The translations under genes were made by a program, and so were the position numbers. This document shows positions 15,918 to 23,732 of a stretch of DNA of 64,000 bases, in pieces. The DNA is from Spirochaetaceae bacterium. Its GTDB lineage: Bacteria; Myxococcota_A; UBA9160; UBA4427. Each line of letters starts with the position of its first letter. The stretch's first letter is position 1. A model generated the notes under the pieces. It ran no database searches. It was not told the DNA's origin and was given only the letters and a program-made list of their open reading frames with translations. Location of the stretch: NCBI GenBank assembly GCA_020632655.1, contig JACKFD010000016.1:82041-146040 (forward strand), written 5' to 3'.

Positions 15918-16943
15918 ATGGGCACCAAGTCGAAGCTCGAGTACATCTGGCTCGATGGGTACAAGCCGACCCAGAGCCTGCGAAGCAAGACGAAGATCAT
16001 CGAGAACTTCAGCGGCAAGCTCCAGGACGCCCCGATGTGGTCGTTCGACGGCTCCTCGACCGAGCAGGCCCCCGGCGGCTCGTCGGACCTCCTGCTGAAG
16101 CCGGTCGCGATCTTCGACGACCCCGCACGCAAGAACGGCTACCTCGTCATGACCGAGGTGCTGAACTCCGACGGCACCCCGCACGACACCAACGGCCGCG
16201 CGACGATCAAGGACGAGGACGAGGACTTCTGGTTCGGCTTCGAGCAGGAGTACTGCATCTGGGACACGGAGCATCACGCTCCGATCGGCTTCCCGCCGGC
16301 GGGCTATCCGCCGCCCCAGGGTCCCTACTACTGCTCGGTCGGTGCGATGAACGCGATCGGTCGCGAGATCGTCGAGGAGCACCTCGACCTCTGCCTCGAT
16401 GCCGGCATCAACGTCGAGGGCATCAACGCCGAGGTCATGATGGGGCAGTGGGAGTTCCAGTGCTTCGCGAAGGGCGCCAAGAAGGCCGGTGACCATACCT
16501 GGGTCGCCCGCTACCTCCTCGAGCGGACGGCGGAGCGCCACGGCTACGCGATCGAGTGGGAGCCGAAGCCGGTGCAGGGCGACTGGAACGGCTCGGGCAT
16601 GCACGCGAACTTCTCGAACACGCTGCTCCGCACCTGCGGCAGCCAGGCCGTGTACGAGCAGATCTGCAAGGCCTTCGAGCCGCGCATCGCCGAGCACATC
16701 GCGGTCTACGGCGCGGGCAACGAGCGGCGCCTCACGGGCAAGCACGAGACGCAGTCGATCGACAAGTTCAGCTACGGCGTCTCGGATCGCGGCGCCTCCA
16801 TCCGCATCCCGATCGCGACGGTCGAGAACGGCTGGAAGGGTTGGCTCGAGGACCGACGCCCGGCCTCGAACGCCGATCCCTACAAGGTGGCCGGCGTGAT
16901 CGTCGAGACCGTCTCGGCGGCCTCGAAGAACGTGAAGAGCTGA
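15918..16943 (+). CDS. glnII: Glutamine synthetase type II (eukaryotic-type GSII)
   Basis: A 341-residue enzyme that condenses ammonia and glutamate with ATP. Both length and sequence are those of GSII rather than the ~470-residue GSI: LEYIWLDGYKP at the start, WSFDGSSTEQA, FGFEQEYCIWD (metal-binding Glu), NVEGINAEVMMGQWEFQ, NGSGMHANFS, RLTGKHET, and the C-terminal FSYGVSDRGASIRIP. GSII lacks the adenylylation loop of GSI, so control should be mainly transcriptional, which agrees with the sigma-54 promoter and long leader upstream. It is monocistronic, closed by a strong terminator. A GGAGG lies shortly before the ATG. Confidence 0.96.
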   Translation: MGTKSKLEYIWLDGYKPTQSLRSKTKIIENFSGKLQDAPMWSFDGSSTEQAPGGSSDLLLKPVAIFDDPARKNGYLVMTEVLNSDGTPHDTNGRATIKDEDEDFWFGFEQEYCIWDTEHHAPIGFPPAGYPPPQGPYYCSVGAMNAIGREIVEEHLDLCLDAGINVEGINAEVMMGQWEFQCFAKGAKKAGDHTWVARYLLERTAERHGYAIEWEPKPVQGDWNGSGMHANFSNTLLRTCGSQAVYEQICKAFEPRIAEHIAVYGAGNERRLTGKHETQSIDKFSYGVSDRGASIRIPIATVENGWKGWLEDRRPASNADPYKVAGVIVETVSAASKNVKS

Positions 16944-16976
16944 GACCCGTCGGGTCCGCTCCGCGCGTGGGAGTCG

Positions 16977-17014
16977 GGGGCGTCCGGACGCGAGTCCGGG
17001 CGCCCCTTCTCGTT
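16977..17014 (+). terminator. Rho-independent-type terminator of glnII
   Basis: A 13-bp stem (GGGGCGTCCGGAC / GTCCGGGCGCCCC, with one G-T pair) with loop GCGA, followed by TTCTCGTT, starts 34 bp after the glnII stop codon. Confidence 0.8.
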
Positions 17015-17194
17015 GGTGGACCGCGTCGGCGGGTACCGGGCCGCCCCGCTCCGACGCGGCGTCGAGCGGATGGGGCTTGACGCCGCGACGCAACCGGGGT
17101 CAAGTGGAGCGGGAACGTCCGCTCCGCGCTCGGAGCGCCCGTGCCGCGTCCCGGGACGCGCGGGGCGACCCGGGCGGGCCACGGGAGGCTCGAC

Positions 17195-18235
17195 ATGCGC
17201 ATCCTCGTCACGGGCGGCACGGGCTTCATCGGCTCCCACACGATCCGCGCGCTGCTCTCCGCGGGCCACGACGTCAAGCTGCTCGTCCGCAACGAGGAGA
17301 AGGCACGGAGGCTCTGGGCCGACGAGCCCCGGGTGCTCGAGGATCTGGTCGTCGGCAAGCTCACCTCCGGCCCCGCGACCGCCGACGCACTGCGCGAGTG
17401 CGACGGCCTGATCCACACGGCGGCGCCCGTCACCCTCGGTGTGTCCCGCGCCGAGGCGCGGCAGGCCGCCTCCGACAATCGTCGCTCGATCCGGCTCCTG
17501 ATCGATCGCGCCCTCCAGGACGGCATGACGCGCATCGTCCACCTCTCGACGACCGCCCTCTTCGACACACGCGGCGTCGAGATCGCCGACGAGCAGACGC
17601 CGATCGTGCAGGGCGGCGACCCCTACGCCCTCTCGAAGACCGCCCCCGAGCTCGCCGTGCGCGCCCTGCAGGAGCGCGGCGCACCGATCGCCATCACCTA
17701 CCCGCCGAGCGTGATCGGCCCCGACGACCCCGGCCTCTCCGAGGGCGTGAAGGGCATCCAGCTCTTCCTCGAAACCAGCGTGATCCTCACGACCTCGGGC
17801 TTCCAGATCGTGGACGTGCGCGACCTGGCCGCGATCCATCTGGCGCTCATCGAACGCGATCCGGTCGCCCCGGCGCGCTACGTCACGACCGCGCGCTTCA
17901 TGCCCTGGGCGGAGTTCGCAGAGCTGCTCGACCAGGCGGCGGGCGTGCGGCTGCCGCGCGTACGGCTGCCCGGGAAGGCGATGCGTTTCTTCGGACGTCT
18001 GGGCGATCGGCTGCGGCCCTTCATGGACCTCGACCCGACGATGTCGGCCGAGGCGACGCGGCTCGCGACCCAATGGGTCGAGTTCGACGGCAGCCGCGTG
18101 ACCCGCGAGCTCGGCATCAAGTACCGCGACCCGCGCGCGAGCCTCGGCGACACGATCCGCTGGCTGGCCGAGACCGGTCAGGTCGACCCGCGCAAGGCGC
18201 TCCGCTTCACGCATCCCGGACGCGGACGGCGCTGA
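17195..18235 (+). CDS. NAD-dependent epimerase/dehydratase family protein (extended SDR)
   Basis: A 346-residue extended short-chain dehydrogenase. It opens with the cofactor motif ILVTGGTGFIGSHTIRALL, has the strand-4 sequence LIHTAAPV, STTALFDT for the catalytic Ser/Thr, and DPYALSKTAPE with the Tyr-X3-Lys pair. Members act on sugar nucleotides, 3-beta-hydroxysteroids or dihydroflavonol-type alcohols; the surrounding lipid genes make a hydrophobic alcohol more likely, but this is inference. Start ATG 17195 follows GGGAGG at 7 nt. The last 26 bp of the gene are the first part of a 38-bp tandem repeat that continues past the stop codon. Confidence 0.88.
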   Translation: MRILVTGGTGFIGSHTIRALLSAGHDVKLLVRNEEKARRLWADEPRVLEDLVVGKLTSGPATADALRECDGLIHTAAPVTLGVSRAEARQAASDNRRSIRLLIDRALQDGMTRIVHLSTTALFDTRGVEIADEQTPIVQGGDPYALSKTAPELAVRALQERGAPIAITYPPSVIGPDDPGLSEGVKGIQLFLETSVILTTSGFQIVDVRDLAAIHLALIERDPVAPARYVTTARFMPWAEFAELLDQAAGVRLPRVRLPGKAMRFFGRLGDRLRPFMDLDPTMSAEATRLATQWVEFDGSRVTRELGIKYRDPRASLGDTIRWLAETGQVDPRKALRFTHPGRGRR

Positions 18236-18322
18236 CCCGCGGACTCGCGCATCCCGGACGCGGACGGCGCTGCCCCGCGGACGCGCGCAGCCCGACGTAG
18301 ACGGCGCGGAGGCGCATGACGC
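18210..18322. repeat. Tandem repeat, 38-bp period, spanning the 3' end of the epimerase gene
   Basis: Units start at 18210, 18248 and 18286. Units 1 and 2 (both starting CGCATCCCGGACGCGGACGG) match at 36 of 38 positions; unit 3 is diverged and partial. Unit 1 contains the last eight codons and the stop of the upstream gene, so the array is a duplication of a gene end into the intergenic space. The period is not a multiple of 3. Confidence 0.9.
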
Positions 18323-18359
18323 TCGGCCCGCGAGCGGAGACGGCACGCCGCACAGCCGG

Positions 18360-18365
18360 TAGACT
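18360..18365 (+). promoter_or_regulatory. -10-like box TAGACT upstream of an SDR gene
   Basis: TAGACT followed by CGCC lies 54 bp before the SDR start at 18419. It belongs to the recurring TANACT family described in the findings. No TTGACA-like -35 is visible. Confidence 0.5.
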
Positions 18366-18418
18366 CGCCGACCTCCGGCCGCAGCCTCGCCGCCGGTCCA
18401 GTCGGGAGCACGCAGCGC

Positions 18419-19210
18419 ATGGGGAACCGACTCGCCGGCAAGATCGCGATCATCACGGGCGCCGGTCAGGGCATCGGCCGCGCCGGCGCCCTCGCCTTCG
18501 CCGCCGAGGGCGCCACGGTCGTCGTGAACGACCTGCACGAGGAGACGGCGCAGGAGACGACGCGACGGGTCCACGAGGCAGGCGGCCGTGCCCTCTGCCA
18601 CGTCGCCGACGTGACCGACTCCAGAGCCGTCGACGCGCTCGTCGAGCGCTGCGTCGCCGAGCTCGGGCGGCTCGACGTGATGTGGTGCAACGCGGGCGGG
18701 GCGCGGCCCGAGTCGACGGTCGAGATGAGCGACGCGGCCTACGAGCGCGTCGTCGCGCTCAACCAACACGCGGTCTTCTACGGCTGTCGGGCGGCGCTGC
18801 GCGCCATGCTGCCGCAGCGCTCGGGCAACCTGCTGATCACGACCTCGGGCGCCGGCCTCGGCGCCGTGCATCATCTCGCCGCCTACGGCATGGCCAAGGC
18901 CGCCGTCGTGAACCTCGGCAAGAGCCTCGCCGCCGAGTACGGTCGGCACGGCATCCGCGCGAACGTGATCTCGCCCGGACCGATGGGCTCCGAGGGCTTC
19001 CTGTCCTGGCTCGCGACGGTCGAGGGGCTGCGCGAGCGCTTCGAGTCGGAGGTGCCGCTGCGACGACTCGGCACGCCCGAGGACATCGCCCGGACCGCCG
19101 TCTTCCTCGCCTCCGACGAGGCTTCCTTCGTGAGCGGCGTCGTCGTGCCCGTCGACGGGGGCATCGCCTCGCAGTACCCGACGCCCCAGGCCGAGCTGCC
19201 CGAAGACTGA
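18419..19210 (+). CDS. Short-chain dehydrogenase/reductase (SDR)
   Basis: A 263-residue classical SDR. The cofactor motif is ITGAGQGIGRAGAL near residue 13; the catalytic Ser is in TTSGAGLG and the Tyr-X3-Lys in AAYGMAKAAV. The C-terminal VDGGIASQ is typical. It oxidises or reduces a secondary alcohol/ketone; no specific substrate is suggested. It is transcribed alone and converges with another SDR gene, the gap between them holding a duplicated copy of that gene's 3' end. Confidence 0.9.
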   Translation: MGNRLAGKIAIITGAGQGIGRAGALAFAAEGATVVVNDLHEETAQETTRRVHEAGGRALCHVADVTDSRAVDALVERCVAELGRLDVMWCNAGGARPESTVEMSDAAYERVVALNQHAVFYGCRAALRAMLPQRSGNLLITTSGAGLGAVHHLAAYGMAKAAVVNLGKSLAAEYGRHGIRANVISPGPMGSEGFLSWLATVEGLRERFESEVPLRRLGTPEDIARTAVFLASDEASFVSGVVVPVDGGIASQYPTPQAELPED

Positions 19211-19244
19211 ATGGCCTCGAGCCCGACCTCGGGCCGGGCCGGGC

Positions 19245-19312
19245 TCGTCCGCGGATGGTCCGTCCCCCGTCGACGGGTCGGCTCAGCCGCGGATGATCTG
19301 CCCCCCGTCGAC
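19245..19312. repeat. Duplicated 3' end of the convergent SDR gene
   Basis: The 30 bp covering the stop codon and last codons of the minus-strand SDR gene (19283-19312) recur 38 bp away in the gap at 19245-19274, with 25 of 30 positions matching (shared core CCGCGGATG and CCCCCGTCGAC). Confidence 0.85.
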
Positions 19313-20041
19313 CGCGAGCAGCTGGCCGCTCACCCAGGCCGAGGCGTCCGAGAGCAGCCAGAGACACGCATCCGCCATGTCCTTCGGCCGGCCGAGTCGC
19401 GAGATCGGGATCTGCGCGACCATCTGGTCCATGAAGGCCTTCGGCGTCTGGGCGGCGAGGGCCTCGGTATCCGTCGGCCCCGGCGCGATCGCGTTCACGC
19501 GGATGTTCATCCGGCCGAGCTCGCGGGCCAGACAATGGGTCAGGCCATTGATGCCGTACTTGGCGAGGCCGTAGTAGCCGACGCCCATCCACGCCGCGGT
19601 CGACGACTGATTGACGATCGAGCCGCCCCCGCGCTGGCTCATCGAGCCGTAGCAGGCGCGCGCGCAGAGCAGCGCCCCGTCCATGTTGATGTCCATGAAC
19701 TTCTTGTAATAGTCCCAGTCGACCTGGAGCATCGACTCGGTCTTCATGCCGCCGAAGAGCGCCGCGTTGTTCACGAGGAAGTCGATCCCGCCGAAGCGCT
19801 CGATCGCCGCCGCGGCCATCGCCTGCGTCGACTCCTCCGACGACACGTCGGTCCGGACGAAGAGCGCGTCGCCGCCATCGCCCGAGATCGAGTCGGCGAC
19901 CGCCCGCCCCTTCTGCTCGTCGATCTCGGCGATCACGACCTTCGCGCCCTCGGCGACCAGTGCCCGCGCGTAGGCCTCCCCGATGCCGCCGCCCGACCCC
20001 GTGACGATGGCGACCTTGCCTGCGATGCCCGGATGGCCCAT
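19283..20041 (-). CDS. Short-chain dehydrogenase/reductase (SDR)
   Basis: A 252-residue classical SDR: VTGSGGGIGEAYA near the N-terminus, LVNNAALFG, NQSSTAAWMG with the catalytic Ser, YYGLAKYGI with Tyr-X3-Lys, and the C-terminal VDGGQIIRG. Start ATG 20041 follows GAGGAGG. The upstream gap to the divergent CMD-family gene carries a TATCGT box on this strand (20137-20142). Substrate unknown. Confidence 0.9.
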   Translation of the reverse strand: MGHPGIAGKVAIVTGSGGGIGEAYARALVAEGAKVVIAEIDEQKGRAVADSISGDGGDALFVRTDVSSEESTQAMAAAAIERFGGIDFLVNNAALFGGMKTESMLQVDWDYYKKFMDINMDGALLCARACYGSMSQRGGGSIVNQSSTAAWMGVGYYGLAKYGINGLTHCLARELGRMNIRVNAIAPGPTDTEALAAQTPKAFMDQMVAQIPISRLGRPKDMADACLWLLSDASAWVSGQLLAVDGGQIIRG

Positions 20042-20190
20042 GGATCCTCCTCGACGTCGTCGCGCCTCCGCCTCGTCTCGCGACCCGGCCATCTGCCGAA
20101 CGCGCGCGGTGTGGCGTCGATCGCTTCGAGCGGAGCACGATAATCGCTCGCCTGCGGCGTCGAAAGGGCGCCAGTCTCGAAGTCGGTCGA

Positions 20191-20196
20191 TACACT
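20191..20196 (+). promoter_or_regulatory. -10-like box TACACT upstream of the CMD-family gene
   Basis: TACACTCGCGCG lies ~80 bp before the start at 20278 and is one of the recurring TANACT boxes. A TATCGT box for the divergent SDR lies at 20137-20142 on the other strand. Confidence 0.45.
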
Positions 20197-20277
20197 CGCG
20201 CGACGCGATCGACTCGCGCGGATGGCCGATCGTCAGGACTGCCGGACGAGTCGCACGAAAGGTGAGGGAGGACGGAG

Positions 20278-20661
20278 ATGGTCGACGAGGCGCGTCGTGA
20301 GCGGGGACTCGAGATGTTGAAGAAGGTCTACGCCGGCGACGTCGTGGCGCCGCCGGAGGGCAGCGCCTTCGTCGACACGATGCTCGCCCAGCTCTTCGCG
20401 GAGGTCTGGACCCGCGACGTGCTCTCGATGCGCGACAAGCGACTGCTGCTGCTCGGCATCATCGCCGAGAAGGGCGAGCCCATGACCTTCGGGATCCAGG
20501 TCAAGGCCGCGATCAAGAACGGCGAGCTCACGCCCGCGGAGGCCCGCGAGACGTTGCTCATGATCGCGCAGTACGCGGGCTATCCGCGGGCGGCCGCGCT
20601 CGTCGCGATCATCGAGCAGATGATCGCAGAGGTGGAGAAGGAGCAGGCCGGGAAGGGCTGA
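20278..20661 (+). CDS. Carboxymuconolactone decarboxylase family protein
   Basis: A 127-residue all-helical protein of the CMD/AhpD-like superfamily: SMRDKRLLLLGIIAEKG in the middle, then IKNGELTPAEARETLLMIAQYAGYPRAAAL, the characteristic family block. The CXXC of AhpD peroxidase-type members is absent, which fits the gamma-carboxymuconolactone decarboxylase-like branch or an uncharacterised relative. No protocatechuate-pathway gene is nearby, so true decarboxylase activity is doubtful. GGAG lies just before the ATG. Confidence 0.8.
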   Translation: MVDEARRERGLEMLKKVYAGDVVAPPEGSAFVDTMLAQLFAEVWTRDVLSMRDKRLLLLGIIAEKGEPMTFGIQVKAAIKNGELTPAEARETLLMIAQYAGYPRAAALVAIIEQMIAEVEKEQAGKG

Positions 20662-20709
20662 GCGTCGACGCGCCGCGCGCTCCGCGACGCACCCGACCGC
20701 CCCGCTGCC

Positions 20710-21486
20710 TCAGCGTGCGAGCTGACTCATGTCGACCGCCGAGCCACCGTCGACGCAGAGCACCTGCCCCGTCACGTACGCGGCCGCCTCGCTGCAGAGG
20801 AAGAGGACGGCATTCGCGATGTCGTCGGGCGTGCCCACGTAGCCAAGGGGACATCGCGCGTCGCGCTCGTCGCCGCTGCCGAGGCGCGCCATGCCCTCGG
20901 TCCCGCCGATCGCGCCCGGCGCGATCCCGTTCACGCGCACACCATGCGGACCGAACTCGACGGCGCAGGTGCGGGTCAGCGAGTCGACACCCATCTTGGC
21001 GGCCGCGCAATGCGCCTGATAGGCGACGCCCATGTGGTCGAAGGGGGCGGAGATGTTGACGACGTGCCCGCCGGAGGTGGCGAGGGCCTTGTCGAAGGCG
21101 GCCTTCGTGACGTTGTAGGTGCCGCGCAGGTCGATGTCGACGACGGCCTTGAAGCCGTTGTAGGAGAGACCCGAGATCGGCGCGGGGAAGTTGCCGGCGG
21201 CGTTGTTCACGACGATGTCGAGGCGCTCCCAGCGTTCGAGGATCGCGTCGATCACGGCCTCGACCTGCGCGCCGTCCCGCACGTCGCAGGGCACCCACAT
21301 CGCGTCGATTCCGTCGGCCTCGAAGTCGCGGACCGCCGCCTCGAGGACCTCGGCGCGGCGGCTCGCGATGCAGACCTTGGCTCCGTGGAGCCCGAGGGCG
21401 CGGGCGATCCCACGGCCGATGCCCGTCCCGCCGCCGGTCACGAGCGCCACCCGCCCCGCACACAGATCGCTTCGAAAGACGCCCAT
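20710..21486 (-). CDS. 2,4-dienoyl-CoA reductase-like SDR
   Basis: A 258-residue SDR that most resembles the eukaryotic peroxisomal 2,4-dienoyl-CoA reductase type: VTGGGTGIGRGIARALGLHGAKV, NNAAGNFPAPI (highly typical), then QAHCAAAKMGVDSLTRTCAVE and APGAIGGTEGMARLG. The usual Tyr of Tyr-X3-Lys is replaced by His while the Lys remains, as in that enzyme class. It would reduce dienoyl-CoAs formed during oxidation of unsaturated acyl chains. It is divergent from a crotonase gene, consistent with a shared beta-oxidation role. Confidence 0.85.
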   Translation of the reverse strand: MGVFRSDLCAGRVALVTGGGTGIGRGIARALGLHGAKVCIASRRAEVLEAAVRDFEADGIDAMWVPCDVRDGAQVEAVIDAILERWERLDIVVNNAAGNFPAPISGLSYNGFKAVVDIDLRGTYNVTKAAFDKALATSGGHVVNISAPFDHMGVAYQAHCAAAKMGVDSLTRTCAVEFGPHGVRVNGIAPGAIGGTEGMARLGSGDERDARCPLGYVGTPDDIANAVLFLCSEAAAYVTGQVLCVDGGSAVDMSQLAR

Positions 21487-21591
21487 CGTGCCCTCACCCC
21501 CTTCACCGTCGCCGTCGCGCGGGCGGACGATAGTCGACCCACGGTCCGCCCGCGGCTCGGCCGCGCGCGCCCCGTCCTCCGGACTGCTCCC

Positions 21592-21597
21592 TATACT
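21592..21597 (+). promoter_or_regulatory. -10-like box TATACT upstream of crotonase gene
   Basis: TATACTCGCCGCC, 65 bp before the crotonase start at 21662. The divergent dienoyl-CoA reductase has a TATCGT box at 21527-21532 on the minus strand, so the region is a back-to-back promoter pair. Confidence 0.5.
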
Positions 21598-21661
21598 CGC
21601 CGCCGATCCCGAGCCGGGCGCCGCGCACGGAGCCGACTCGCTCACACGGAGATCCGCCTGC

Positions 21662-22471
21662 ATGTCCGACATCGTCACCTGCGAGGTCCGCGACCACGTG
21701 GCCGACGTCCGGCTGAACCGGCCCGACAAGATGAACGCCGTGAACCACGAGATGTGGCAGGCGCTCGGCGGGATCGGCGAGGTGCTCGCCGCGGAGTCCG
21801 GCGTGCGCGCGGTCGTGCTCTCGGGCAACGGACGCGCATTCTGCTCGGGCCTCGACATGGCGAGCTTCCAGGCCATGTCGGGCGGTGGCCCAGGCGCGCC
21901 CGGCGGCCAGGCCCTCGACGCGGGCCGCGACCGCCCGGAGAACTTCTTCCAGCGTGCGGCCCTCGTCTGGAAGCGCATCCCCGTGCCCGTGATCGCCGCA
22001 CTGCACGGCGTCGCCTACGGCGCCGGCGCGCAGATCGCACTCGGAGCCGACATCCGCTTCGCCGCGCCGGACCTGCGGCTCTCGATCCTCGAGATCAAGT
22101 GGGGGCTGATCCCGGACGTCGGCATCACGCAGACGCTCCGCAATCTCGTCCCCCTCGACGTCGCGAAGGAGCTCACTTTCACCGGCCGCGTCCTCGACGC
22201 CGAGGCGGCGCGGGCGCTCGGTCTCGTGACGCACGTCGTCGAGGACGCGCACGCAGGGGCCATGGCCCTCGCGCGCGAGATCGCCGGCAAGTCGCCCGAT
22301 GCGATCCGGGCCGGCAAGCGGCTCCTCGACGAGGCCTGGCATGCCGACGAGCGAACGGGGCTCGCCCTCGAGGCCGCGCTCCAGCGTACGCTGATCGGCA
22401 GCCCGAACCAGGTCGAGTCGATCCGCGCGAACTTCGAGAAGCGCGCACCCGATTTCGCGGACCCCGACTGA
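21662..22471 (+). CDS. Enoyl-CoA hydratase/isomerase (crotonase) family protein
   Basis: A 269-residue crotonase-fold protein. VRLNRPDKMNAVNHEMW opens the fold; the first oxyanion-hole segment is NGRAFCSGLDMASFQ and the second ALHGVAYGAGAQIALGADIRFA. An Asp (LIPDVG) is found where many hydratases have a catalytic Glu, as in dienoyl-CoA isomerase-type members. This would suit a partner of the divergent dienoyl-CoA reductase-like gene. Exact reaction uncertain. Confidence 0.88.
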   Translation: MSDIVTCEVRDHVADVRLNRPDKMNAVNHEMWQALGGIGEVLAAESGVRAVVLSGNGRAFCSGLDMASFQAMSGGGPGAPGGQALDAGRDRPENFFQRAALVWKRIPVPVIAALHGVAYGAGAQIALGADIRFAAPDLRLSILEIKWGLIPDVGITQTLRNLVPLDVAKELTFTGRVLDAEAARALGLVTHVVEDAHAGAMALAREIAGKSPDAIRAGKRLLDEAWHADERTGLALEAALQRTLIGSPNQVESIRANFEKRAPDFADPD

Positions 22472-22485
22472 CGTCGATCGGCTGC

Positions 22486-22559
22486 TCAGCCGCGGGTTCC
22501 GGCGAGCTCCGCCGTCGCGATGCGATCGCGCTCAGCCCCGGGTCCCGGCGAGCTCCGCC
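22486..22559. repeat. Duplicated 3' end of the F420/LLM oxidoreductase gene
   Basis: The 28 bp with the stop codon and last codons of the minus-strand gene (22532-22559, core CCGGCGAGCTCCGCC) are repeated 46 bp away in the gap at 22486-22513, 26 of 28 positions identical. Confidence 0.88.
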
Positions 22560-23575
22560 ATCAGGTCGTAGGCCTCTTCCTGCTGCGTGCGGACCGTGAC
22601 GCCCGTATAGGGCATCGGCTCCCAGAGCTCGCGCCAGCGCCGCTTGATGCGTTCGCGATCGCCGAAGAGGCCGCCCTCGTCGATGTACTCGTCGGGTACG
22701 GCCTCGACCGCCTCCTGTCGACGGCCGGCCTGGAAGAGCTCGTGGATGCGCTCCGCCGCCTCGCCCCAGCCCTCGCGATGCATGCGCTTCTTGTGGAAGT
22801 TGAGATCCGGATGGCCCATGCCGCCGACGTAGAGGGCGACGAAATCCTTGCCCGCACGCAGCGCGCCCTTCACGTCGTCGGTGATCGTGACGCTGACGCC
22901 GCCCTGGATCTCGAAGTCCGCGTAGCCCTTGCCGCCGCCGGCGCGCGCGAAGCCCTCCTCGAACCAGCCCTTGAAGGTCGCGACGTTGCCCGGGCGCATG
23001 CCGAAGGCGAGCCAGCCGTCGGCGATCTCGGCCGTCATCTTCACCATCTCGGGTGCACCGGTCCCGAGCCAGATCTTTGGCTTCTGGTCGAAGTGGAGGA
23101 TCGACTTGAGCGGCTTACCCATGCCCGCGGAGCCCGGACCGTCGTAGGGCAGCCGGATCTCGGGCCCATCGTGCGTGACGGGTCCCTCGCGCGCGAAGAT
23201 CTTGTTGATGATCGTGACGTAGTCACGCAGCCGGGCCGCCGGCCGGCCCCAGGGCGTGCCGTACCAGCCCTCGACGATCTGCGGCCCCGAGAGCCCGATC
23301 CCGCCGATCACGCGCCCGCCCCCGGCGAGCGCATCGAGCGTGCCGAGCTGCATCGCCGTCATGGTCGGCGTGCGCGCCCCCGCCTGGATCACCGCCGTGC
23401 CGAGCCGGATCCGCTTCGTATGCGCCGCCACGAAGGCGAGCGGCGTGATCGCGTCCGAGCCGTAGGCCTCGGCCGTCCAGACCGAGTCGTAGCCGAGCGC
23501 CTCGAGCCGCTGGATGCGCTCGATCGGCACGTCCACGCCGCGTCCCGCGTACTCGATCGCCAGTCCGAGCTTCAT
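22532..23575 (-). CDS. LLM class (F420- or FMN-dependent) oxidoreductase
   Basis: A 347-residue TIM-barrel enzyme of the bacterial luciferase-like family. The N-terminus KLGLAIEYAGRGVDVPIERIQRLEALGYDSVWTAEAYG and the central GRVIGGIGLSGPQIVEGWYG are typical of members that use F420, often on steroids or other lipids, although FMN cannot be excluded. Start ATG 23575 follows GAGGAG. A TATGCT box lies at 23635-23640 on this strand. It is divergent from the hotdog protein gene. No F420 biosynthesis gene is in the window. Confidence 0.85.
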   Translation of the reverse strand: MKLGLAIEYAGRGVDVPIERIQRLEALGYDSVWTAEAYGSDAITPLAFVAAHTKRIRLGTAVIQAGARTPTMTAMQLGTLDALAGGGRVIGGIGLSGPQIVEGWYGTPWGRPAARLRDYVTIINKIFAREGPVTHDGPEIRLPYDGPGSAGMGKPLKSILHFDQKPKIWLGTGAPEMVKMTAEIADGWLAFGMRPGNVATFKGWFEEGFARAGGGKGYADFEIQGGVSVTITDDVKGALRAGKDFVALYVGGMGHPDLNFHKKRMHREGWGEAAERIHELFQAGRRQEAVEAVPDEYIDEGGLFGDRERIKRRWRELWEPMPYTGVTVRTQQEEAYDLMAELAGTRG

Positions 23576-23634
23576 GTCGTGCTCCTCGGCGTCGCGGGAC
23601 CGGAGGCACGCGACCCGTTCCATGGGGTCGGCCG

Positions 23635-23640
23635 AGCATA
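23635..23640 (-). promoter_or_regulatory. -10-like box TATGCT for the LLM oxidoreductase
   Basis: CGTATGCTCGGCC on the minus strand, 60 bp before the start at 23575, matching the recurring box family. Confidence 0.45.
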
Positions 23641-23716
23641 CGCGATCCCGATACACCGCGTCGGACCCCCACCTCGATCCGCTCCGACGCAGCAGCGACC
23701 GGACCCCGCCGTCCCC

Positions 23717-23732
23717 TAGACTCGCCCGCGTG
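23717..23732 (+). promoter_or_regulatory. -10-like box TAGACT giving a probable leaderless GTG start
   Basis: TAGACT (23717-23722) is followed by 7 nt (CGCCCGC) and then the GTG start codon at 23730. A transcript starting at the normal distance would begin at or within 1 nt of the GTG. No Shine-Dalgarno is present. Confidence 0.5.

Noticed and set aside
20278..20661. Calling the CMD-family protein an AhpD alkylhydroperoxidase.
   Set aside because: The CXXC redox motif required for AhpD activity is absent.
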